Both the position numbers and the translations under genes were made by a program. A stretch of DNA of 64,000 bases from Streptomyces sp. NBC_01016 (GTDB taxonomy: Bacteria; Actinomycetota; Actinomycetes; Streptomycetales; Streptomycetaceae), in the NCBI RefSeq assembly GCF_026341035.1, contig NZ_JAPEOQ010000001.1, forward strand, positions 5,208,001 through 5,272,000, read 5' to 3'. A model generated the notes under the pieces. It worked only from the letters and a program-made list of their open reading frames with translations, made no database searches and had not been told where the DNA came from. Shown here piece by piece: positions 58,025-64,000 of the stretch (positions are counted from its first letter, which is position 1; every line of letters begins with the position of its first letter).

Positions 58025-58792
58025 ATGACCGACGCCGTGCTCAGCGAATTCCGTGCCGACGGGATCACCGTCATCACGCTCAACCGCCCCGAGGCCCGCA
58101 ACGCGGTCAACCGTGTCGTCGCCGAAGGCGTGGCCGCCGCGCTCGACGAACTCGACCGCAGGGACGACCAGGTGGTCGGCGTGATCACCGGCGCGGGCGG
58201 CAGCTTCTGCTCCGGGATGGACCTCAAGGCGTTCCTCACGGGCGAGACCCCGAGCATCGAGGGACGCGGCCTCGCCGGCATCACCGAGGCGCCGCCGCGC
58301 AAGCCGATCGTCGCCGCCGTCGAGGGATACGCCCTGGCCGGCGGCTGCGAGATCGCGCTCGCCTGCGACATGGTCGTGGCGGCGAGCGACGCCAAGTTCG
58401 GGATACCCGAGGTCAAGCGGGGGCTCGTCGCCGCGGCGGGCGGGCTGTTGCGGCTGCCGCGGCGCATCCCGTACTCCGTCGCCCTGGAGATCGCCCTGAC
58501 CGGCGACTTCCTGGACGCCGCCCGCGCCCACACCTACGGCCTCGTCAACCGGGTCACCGAACCCGGCGCCGCGCTCGACGGCGCGCTCGCACTCGCCCGC
58601 GCCATCGCAGCCAACGGACCGCTCGCCGTCCGCGCCACCAAGGAGATCGTCGCGAACGCGCCCAACTGGCCCGCGGACGAGGAGTGGCAGCGCATGCGGG
58701 AGATCGCGGGACCGGTGATGGAATCCGACGACGCGCGTGAAGGGGCCCGCGCCTTCGCCGAGAAGCGCGCCCCGCGCTGGACCGGCCGGTGA
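58025..58792 (+). CDS. enoyl-CoA hydratase/isomerase
   Basis: A 255-residue crotonase: ITLNRPEARNAVN, GAGGSFCSGMDLKAFL, GYALAGGCEIALACDMVVAASDAKFGIPEVKRGLVAAAGG (in parts) with the two catalytic glutamate regions. It hydrates 2-enoyl-CoA in beta-oxidation. ATG 58025 is used; the ribosome site is weak (GGGAG 10 bases upstream). Its stop overlaps the next GTG by four bases, starting an acyl-CoA catabolic operon. Confidence 0.9.
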   Translation: MTDAVLSEFRADGITVITLNRPEARNAVNRVVAEGVAAALDELDRRDDQVVGVITGAGGSFCSGMDLKAFLTGETPSIEGRGLAGITEAPPRKPIVAAVEGYALAGGCEIALACDMVVAASDAKFGIPEVKRGLVAAAGGLLRLPRRIPYSVALEIALTGDFLDAARAHTYGLVNRVTEPGAALDGALALARAIAANGPLAVRATKEIVANAPNWPADEEWQRMREIAGPVMESDDAREGARAFAEKRAPRWTGR

Positions 58793-59934
58793 GCGCCGGA
58801 CCGCTCGCCGGGATCCGGATCGTGGAGCTGGGCGGCATCGGGCCCGCCCCGTTCTGCGGGATGCTGCTCGCCGACCTCGGCGCCGAGGTCATCAGGGTCG
58901 ACCGCCCCGCAGAGACCGGGAAGGACAGCCCCCACCCCGTCATCCTGCGGGGCCGCAGCTCCGTCGCCGTCAACCTCAAGGACACCGAAGGTGCCGCCCT
59001 CGTACGGGAGTTGATCGGGCGCTCCGACGCCGTCATCGAGGGGTTCCGGCCCGGCGTCGCCGAACGCCTCGGCCTCGGCCCCGACGTCCTGCTCGCCGCG
59101 AACCCGAAGCTCGTGTACGGGCGGATGACCGGCTGGGGGCAGGACGGTCCGCTCGCCCAGGAGCCCGGGCACGACATCAACTACATAGCCGTAGCAGGGG
59201 CGTTGCACACCATGGGGCCCGCCGACGGGGACCCCGTGCCGCCGCTCAACCTCGTGGGCGACTTCGGCGGGGGCGGCATGCTGCTCGCGCTCGGCCTCGT
59301 AAGCGCGCTGCTGCACGCCCGCACCAGCGGCGTGGGACAGGTCGTCGACGCCGCCATGACCGACGGCACCGCGCTGCTGCTCGCCATGACGTACGGGTTC
59401 CTGGCCAAGGGCGGCTGGCAGGACCGGCGCGGCGTCAACATGCTCGACGGCGGCGCCCCCTTCTATGCCGTGTACCGCTGCGCCGACGACCGGCACGTCG
59501 CCGTCGGCGCCATCGAGCCGCAGTTCTACGCGGCGCTGCTGCGCGTCCTGGACCTCGTAGACGACGAGCGGTTCGCGCGCCAGCACGACCGTGCCAACTG
59601 GGCTTTGATGAAGGACGAGTTGGCGCGCCTCTTCGCCACACGCACCCGCGACGAATGGGCCCGCGCCTTCGACGGGCAGGGCGCCTGCGTGTCCCCGGTC
59701 CTGTCGCTGAACGAGGCGCCCGAGCACCCCCACAACAGCGCCCGCTCGACCTACCGGCGCGGCCCCCACGGCGGTCCCGAACCCTCGCCCGCGCCGCGCT
59801 TCACCACCACACCACCCGGCGAGCCCGCCCCCGCCCCGTGCGTCGGCGCCGACACCACGGAGGTCCTCACCACACTGGCCGGACTCGCCCCCGACGACAT
59901 CGACACACTCCGCGAGAAGGGAATCGTCGGTTGA
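58789..59934 (+). CDS. alpha-methylacyl-CoA racemase-like CaiB family enzyme
   Basis: A 381-residue class III CoA-transferase/racemase fold. GIRIVELGGIGPAPFCGMLLADLGAEVIRV at the start, and GHDINYIAVAGAL (His-Asp pair) plus LVGDFGGGGM with the second catalytic Asp, the signature of alpha-methylacyl-CoA racemase rather than a formyl-CoA transferase. It would epimerise the 2-methyl group of branched acyl-CoA so that beta-oxidation can proceed, as in sterol or branched fatty-acid side chains. GTG start overlaps the hydratase stop; its stop overlaps the ligase start. Confidence 0.86.
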   Translation: MSAGPLAGIRIVELGGIGPAPFCGMLLADLGAEVIRVDRPAETGKDSPHPVILRGRSSVAVNLKDTEGAALVRELIGRSDAVIEGFRPGVAERLGLGPDVLLAANPKLVYGRMTGWGQDGPLAQEPGHDINYIAVAGALHTMGPADGDPVPPLNLVGDFGGGGMLLALGLVSALLHARTSGVGQVVDAAMTDGTALLLAMTYGFLAKGGWQDRRGVNMLDGGAPFYAVYRCADDRHVAVGAIEPQFYAALLRVLDLVDDERFARQHDRANWALMKDELARLFATRTRDEWARAFDGQGACVSPVLSLNEAPEHPHNSARSTYRRGPHGGPEPSPAPRFTTTPPGEPAPAPCVGADTTEVLTTLAGLAPDDIDTLREKGIVG

Positions 59935-61637
59935 CGACGCGCTACGTGCCCCCGGGCATGCCCCAGAGCCTCAGCTACCCCGACGCCGCCGTCGGCGACC
60001 TGCTCGCCGGAACCGCCCACCGCCACCCCGACCGCACGGCCCTGCGCGACGGCGAACTCACCTTCACCTACAGCGAGATGTACGACACCGCGCTGCGGCT
60101 GGCCGCCGGACTGCGCGCACGGGGCGTCGGGCACGGCGACGCCGTCGCGCTGCACCAGCCCAACTCGGCCTGGTTCACCGTCTCGTACTACGCCGTCCTG
60201 CTGGCCGGCGCGGTCGTCGTGCCCCTCAACCCGGCCCTGCCGCCCGCGGCATTGCGCGAGCAGCTCGACGAGGCGCGGGCCGTCGCCGCGTTCACCCACC
60301 CGGTGACCGCGCCCGCGCTCACGAAGGCCGCCGCGCCGGGCCTCCGCCTGACCGTCCTCGTCCCGGCGACGGCCACCGCGCCCGCCGCCGACGAGGGCGC
60401 CGAGCCCGGCGGCGTACCACTTGAAGAGCTGCTGGCGGCCGAGCCGGGGGAGCGGGTGGCCGTCGGCGGGGACGATCTGGCACACCTGGCCTTCACCGGA
60501 GGCACGACAGGGCGCTCCAAGGCGGTCCGCGTGCTGCACCGCAACGTCCTGGCGAACGCCCTCCAGATGGCCTGCTGGCGCGGCGCCGCCGTGCCCGGCA
60601 CCGACGGCGCGGGCCGGGTGGCGCTCGCATCCGTGCCCGCGGCCCGGACCGCACACACCCTGAACCTGGGCGAGGCCACCGCCGTGGCGCTCGCCCCGCT
60701 CTTCCACGCCATGGGGCTCGTCGGTCAGTCCGTCAGCGTGGCGGTGGCCAGCACGGTCGTGATGGCGGGCCGCTTCGAACCCCGCCGGTTCGTGCGGCTC
60801 ATCGAGGAGCACGGCGTCACCACCGTGCCCGGCTCGCCCGCCCTTTTCCACGCCCTGCTCGCCCTGCCCGGCGTCGAGAAGCTCGACCTCTCCTCGGTGC
60901 GCAGCGTCAACTCCGGCGCCGCGCCCGTCGACACGGACACCATGCACCGCCTCGCCACGCTCTTCCCGAACGCCACGATCGTCGAGGGATACGGGCTCAC
61001 CGAGGCCACCATGGCGCTCGCCGCGCACCCGCTGGTGGACGACAACCCGGTGCCCGAGGGCAGCGTCGGCGCCCCGGTCTTCGACACCGAGGTCGAGATC
61101 AGGGAACTCGGCTGCGGCCCCGCCCTGCCCGTCGGCGGGACCGGCGAGGTGTGGGCGCGCGGCCCGCAGATCACCGACGGCTACCAGGGTCACCCCGACC
61201 TGACGGCCGAGCAGTTCCAGGACGGCTGGCTGCGCACCGGCGACCTGGGGCGCGTCGACGAGGACGGCTGGCTGTACCTGGTCGGGCGGGCCAAGGACAT
61301 GCTGATCTACAAGGGGTACAACGTCTATCCGACGCCGCTGGAGGACCTGCTCCACCGGCACCCCGCCGTCGCGGGCGCCAGCGTCATCGGCGCGCCGCGG
61401 TCCGGGGTCGGCGAGATCCCCGTCGCGTACGTCGTGCTGCGCTCCGGGCATCGGGCGGGCCCCGAACTGGCCGAGAAACTCATGGCGTTCGTGGCCGAGC
61501 ACGTCGCCCCGTACCAGCGGCTGCGGGAGATCCACTTCCTGGAAGCCCTTCCGGTCTCGGCCGCCGGGAAGATCCTCAAGACGGACCTGCGGCAGCGGTA
61601 CGCGGCCGCCGACGGAGCGGGAGTGACACAGGCGTGA
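59931..61637 (+). CDS. acyl-CoA ligase (AMP-binding)
   Basis: A 568-residue adenylate-forming ligase: P-loop HLAFTGGTTGRSKAV, EGYGLTEATMALA, TGDLGRVDEDGWLYLVGRAKDMLIYKGYNVYP (in parts) and the catalytic Lys in SAAGKILKTDLR. It activates a fatty or branched acid to its CoA ester for the operon. The TTG at 59931 overlaps the previous stop; in-frame GTG 59946 and ATG 59958 are alternatives. Its stop overlaps the thioesterase GTG. Confidence 0.88.
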   Translation: MTTRYVPPGMPQSLSYPDAAVGDLLAGTAHRHPDRTALRDGELTFTYSEMYDTALRLAAGLRARGVGHGDAVALHQPNSAWFTVSYYAVLLAGAVVVPLNPALPPAALREQLDEARAVAAFTHPVTAPALTKAAAPGLRLTVLVPATATAPAADEGAEPGGVPLEELLAAEPGERVAVGGDDLAHLAFTGGTTGRSKAVRVLHRNVLANALQMACWRGAAVPGTDGAGRVALASVPAARTAHTLNLGEATAVALAPLFHAMGLVGQSVSVAVASTVVMAGRFEPRRFVRLIEEHGVTTVPGSPALFHALLALPGVEKLDLSSVRSVNSGAAPVDTDTMHRLATLFPNATIVEGYGLTEATMALAAHPLVDDNPVPEGSVGAPVFDTEVEIRELGCGPALPVGGTGEVWARGPQITDGYQGHPDLTAEQFQDGWLRTGDLGRVDEDGWLYLVGRAKDMLIYKGYNVYPTPLEDLLHRHPAVAGASVIGAPRSGVGEIPVAYVVLRSGHRAGPELAEKLMAFVAEHVAPYQRLREIHFLEALPVSAAGKILKTDLRQRYAAADGAGVTQA

Positions 61638-62536
61638 GCGGCGGCATGGTCGACGAGGCGACGGCCCGGGACGCGTCCGGGGAGGCGGACATCGCGGCCC
61701 CTGCCGCCCTCGGCGAGCTGGGGAAGGGCAGACACGTCCAGGTCGAGGCGGTCGGCGACGGCGCCTACGAGGGGTACTGCCACTCCGGCCGCGCCGCCGC
61801 CCGCAGTTACGGCGGCGCCGTCCTCGCCCAGGCCCTGGACGCCGCCCGGCGCAGCGTGGACGAGGACCGGGTCGTGCACTCGCTGCACGCCTACTTCCTG
61901 CGCGCCCTGTCGCCCGAGCGGCCCGTGCGCTTCACGCCCGAGGTGGTGCGCGACGGGCGCAGCTACTCGATGCGGCAGGTGACCGGCGTCCAGGACGGCA
62001 AGGAGTCCCTTGCCATGAGCGTCTCGTTCAAGCAGCAGCAGCCGGCCGGCAGTTGGCGCCAGCCCGGCATGCCCGAGGTGCCGGGACCCGAGGGCCTGTC
62101 CGAAGGCTGGACGCACCGCCCGCACGACCATCCGCTGTACACCTCGACCGCGTACCGCGAAGTGCCGCTGGAGCGGGACCCCGACGCCGGACGCATCGAC
62201 CGCTACGTCTGGTTGCGCACGGTCGGCGCCATGCCCGACGACCCGGGCCTGCACGCCTGCGTCCTCGCCTACATCTGCGACGCCCCGCTCGCCCCCACCG
62301 CCCTGGTGGCCTACGGCGAGCCACGACCCCGCGGCATCGCGCTGGCCTCGCTCGACCACGCCATGTGGTTCCACCGCCCGGTGCGCGTCGACGAGTGGCT
62401 GCTGTTCGCGTGCCACAGCGTCGTCGCCGGTGACGGCAGGACCCTGGCGCAGGGCCAATTCTGGACCAGAGAAGGTGAGTTGGTCGCCTCGGTCACCCAG
62501 GAGGCGCTCCTCCATGTGCCGCGCGGTGTCTCGTGA
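61634..62536 (+). CDS. acyl-CoA thioesterase II (TesB-like)
   Basis: A 300-residue double-hotdog thioesterase: YCHSGRAAARSYGGAVLAQALDAARR, VHSLHAYFLRALSPERPV, and the second hotdog catalytic stretch ALASLDHAMWFHRPVRVDEWLLF, then VTQEALLH. It hydrolyses medium- and long-chain acyl-CoA and may balance CoA during catabolism. GTG 61634 overlaps the ligase stop, last gene of this operon. Confidence 0.88.
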   Translation: MSGGMVDEATARDASGEADIAAPAALGELGKGRHVQVEAVGDGAYEGYCHSGRAAARSYGGAVLAQALDAARRSVDEDRVVHSLHAYFLRALSPERPVRFTPEVVRDGRSYSMRQVTGVQDGKESLAMSVSFKQQQPAGSWRQPGMPEVPGPEGLSEGWTHRPHDHPLYTSTAYREVPLERDPDAGRIDRYVWLRTVGAMPDDPGLHACVLAYICDAPLAPTALVAYGEPRPRGIALASLDHAMWFHRPVRVDEWLLFACHSVVAGDGRTLAQGQFWTREGELVASVTQEALLHVPRGVS

Positions 62537-62591
62537 CGCGCGGGTGAAAGATCCACGGGGACGGGTTGTCAGGGCCCGTCGGCCGACGTAA

Positions 62592-62607
62592 CTTAACGAT
62601 CGTTCTA
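62592..62607. promoter_or_regulatory. operator-like site upstream of acyl-CoA dehydrogenase
   Basis: CTTAACGATCGTTCTA, with AACGATCGTT as the palindromic core. It matches the site at 57913-57928 in 13 of 16 bases, so both transcripts of the acyl-CoA block may be controlled by one TetR-type repressor. Confidence 0.62.
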
Positions 62608-62627
62608 CACAGGCAGAAGGGGCCGCT

Positions 62628-63785
62628 GTGCGCCGTACGCTGTTCAACGAGGACCACGAGGCGTTCCGCCGGATGCTGCGGGACTTCATCGCCAAGGAAG
62701 TCACCCCCGTCCACCAGGAGTGGGAGGAACAGGGGCACCCGCCGCGCGACTTCTACCGCAGGCTCGGCGAGCTGGGCGTGCTCGGCATCCAGGTGCCGGA
62801 GGAGTTCGGCGGCGCGGGCGAGGCCAGCCTCAAGTTCGCGGCCGTCGCGGTCGAGGAGACGACGCGGGCCGGTGTCACCTTCGGCAACTACTCGGTGCAC
62901 TCGAATCTGATCCTGCCGTACCTGCTGACGTACGCCACGCAGGAACAGAAGGAGCGCTGGCTGCCCGGCTTCGCCTCAGGTGACCTCATGACGGCGATCG
63001 CCATGACCGAGCCCGGCACCGGATCCGACCTCGCCAACATCCAGACCAGGGCCGAACGCTCCGCCGACGGCACGCACTACGTCCTCAACGGCGCCAAGAC
63101 GTTCATCACCGGTGGTGCCCTCGCCGACCTGGTCCTCGTCGTCGCGCGCACCGCGCCCTACGATCCCGAGGACCGCCGCGGCGGCCTGTCGATCCTCGTC
63201 GTGGAGTCCGCGAGCGAGGGCTTCTCCGTCGGCCGCAAGCTCCAGAAGATCGGGCTCAAGGCGTCCGACACCGCCGAACTCGCCTTCGTGGACGTCAAGG
63301 TGCCGGCCGAGAACCTGCTGGGCGAGGCGGGCAAGGGATTCTCCTACCTGTCCCACAATCTCGCCCAGGAACGCCTGATGATCGCCCTGGGCGGTTCGGG
63401 GACGGCCGCTGCGGCGCTGCGCTTCGCCACCGACTACGTGAAGGAGCGCACGGTCTTCGGCAAGCCGGTCGCCCACTTCCAGAACACCAAGTTCGTGCTC
63501 GCCGAGTGCGCCACCGAGGTCGAGGCCGCACAGTTGATGGCCGACCGCGCCCTCGAACTGCACGACGAGGGCGAGCTGTCCGTCGCCGACGCCGCGAAGG
63601 CGAAGCTGTTCTGCACGGAGGTCGCGGGCCGTGTCATCGACAAGTGCCTTCAGCTGCACGGCGGTTACGGCTACGTCACCGAGTACCCGATCGCTCGCCT
63701 GTACGCCGACACCCGTGTCTCGCGCATCTACGGCGGCACCAACGAGGTGATGAAGACCATCATCGCCAAGTCGCTCGGCCTCTGA
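62628..63785 (+). CDS. acyl-CoA dehydrogenase (long-chain/isovaleryl type)
   Basis: A 385-residue flavoenzyme: AIAMTEPGTGSDLANIQT, YVLNGAKTFITGG, LAQERLMIALGG, LHGGYGYVTEYPIARLYADTRVSRIYGGTNEVMK (in parts). The base position used by medium-chain enzymes is Gly here (YGGTNE) while Glu is present in LAQERL, as in LCAD and isovaleryl-CoA dehydrogenases. It introduces the 2,3 double bond whose product the hydratase would take. GTG 62628 with AAGGGG upstream. It has its own operator-like site. Confidence 0.9.
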   Translation: MRRTLFNEDHEAFRRMLRDFIAKEVTPVHQEWEEQGHPPRDFYRRLGELGVLGIQVPEEFGGAGEASLKFAAVAVEETTRAGVTFGNYSVHSNLILPYLLTYATQEQKERWLPGFASGDLMTAIAMTEPGTGSDLANIQTRAERSADGTHYVLNGAKTFITGGALADLVLVVARTAPYDPEDRRGGLSILVVESASEGFSVGRKLQKIGLKASDTAELAFVDVKVPAENLLGEAGKGFSYLSHNLAQERLMIALGGSGTAAAALRFATDYVKERTVFGKPVAHFQNTKFVLAECATEVEAAQLMADRALELHDEGELSVADAAKAKLFCTEVAGRVIDKCLQLHGGYGYVTEYPIARLYADTRVSRIYGGTNEVMKTIIAKSLGL

Positions 63786-63829
63786 CCCTTCTCCCCTTCT
63801 CCACCGCCACGACGAACAAGGGACCTGCC

Positions 63830-64000
63830 ATGCAGATCGACGCCCAGTCCTCCGCCCTGATCACCGGTGGCGCCTCCGGCCTCGGGCGCGCCACCGCCGA
63901 GCGGCTCCTCGCCACGGGTGCCAAGGTCGTCATCTTCGACCTGCCCACCTCCGACGGGGAGAACGTCGCCAAGGAGATCGGCGCCACCTTCGTCGCCGGC
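63830..64000 (+). CDS. short-chain dehydrogenase, C-terminus outside window
   Basis: The first 57 codons of an SDR: ALITGGASGLGRATAERLLATGAKVVIFDLP is the NAD-binding start, similar to 3-hydroxyacyl-CoA dehydrogenase type 2 (HSD17B10-like) enzymes. Lying 44 bases after the acyl-CoA dehydrogenase on the same strand, it would be the next beta-oxidation step. The active site is beyond the right edge. Confidence 0.8.
   Translation, partial: MQIDAQSSALITGGASGLGRATAERLLATGAKVVIFDLPTSDGENVAKEIGATFVAG

Noticed and set aside
58737..61637. A 966-codon plus-strand frame joining racemase shadow and acyl-CoA ligase
   Set aside because: Only the part from 59931 has ligase motifs; the upstream part is an off-frame reading of the racemase gene.

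Overview
This window is high-GC actinobacterial chromosome, almost certainly Streptomyces or a close relative. Codon third positions are strongly G/C, there are many GTG and some TTG starts, strong GGAGG ribosome sites and frequent four-base stop/start overlaps. TetR/MarR/GntR/LacI regulators are dense, sugar ABC operons lack their own ATPase, and there is an antisigma-like ATPase and a mycobacterial-type antitoxin. No rRNA, tRNA, CRISPR array, transposase or phage gene was seen. The content is accessory catabolism and regulation, as on a Streptomyces chromosome arm.

Left part (1-11.6 kb): lactate monooxygenase-type enzyme (cut by the edge), alpha/beta hydrolase and quercetinase-like cupin under a divergent MarR regulator; a secreted beta-propeller phytase; then a GntR regulator followed by an overlapping operon for 4-oxalomesaconate hydratase, 4-carboxy-4-hydroxy-2-oxoadipate aldolase, 4-oxalomesaconate tautomerase, a two-domain VOC (type I extradiol) dioxygenase and an aromatic-acid MFS transporter. 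Facing it across a bidirectional terminator is an exported subtype B tannase. Together these read as a tannin -> gallate -> pyruvate + oxaloacetate route in which a VOC enzyme sits where a LigAB-type gallate dioxygenase would be expected. Sequence like the GntR operator recurs in the tannase promoter.

Middle-left (11.6-21.3 kb): several divergent TetR/target pairs with recognisable palindromic operators (an SDR lacking its catalytic tyrosine, a methyltransferase, a TetX-like flavin monooxygenase followed by TetR and MarR genes), a TPR protein, a small DnaJ-type zinc protein and a ClC channel behind two perfect palindromes. From 21.4 to 29.6 kb lies a block with an NDP-sugar epimerase, a two-component system, glycosyltransferase, DUF2064 protein, methyltransferase, membrane molybdopterin oxidoreductase and a GT-C-like membrane protein. 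From 29.6 to 33.2 kb there are small housekeeping or unknown genes.

Carbohydrate locus (33.2-48.5 kb): LacI regulator, sugar ABC transporter (binding lipoprotein plus two permeases), cytoplasmic sulfatase, exported GH35, and, after an inserted TetR/SnoaL/DUF1772 unit, GH13, an endonuclease/exonuclease/phosphatase-family protein and GH3. Nearly identical 14-bp LacI-type operators lie at three promoters of this locus, so it looks like one regulon for a possibly sulfated galacto-oligosaccharide.

Right part (48.5-64 kb): small proteins, an aminotransferase behind a 32-codon leaderless reading frame, a catR-catB-catA-catC ortho-cleavage operon for catechol, a Tat lipoprotein, TetR/aldo-keto reductase pair, universal stress protein, and an acyl-CoA operon (enoyl-CoA hydratase, alpha-methylacyl-CoA racemase, acyl-CoA ligase, thioesterase, acyl-CoA dehydrogenase, SDR cut by the edge) with matching operator-like sites at its two promoters. 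Quercetinase, tannase/gallate genes, phytase and the cat operon together suggest use of plant litter compounds. All functions are inferred from sequence reading; no database search was possible.
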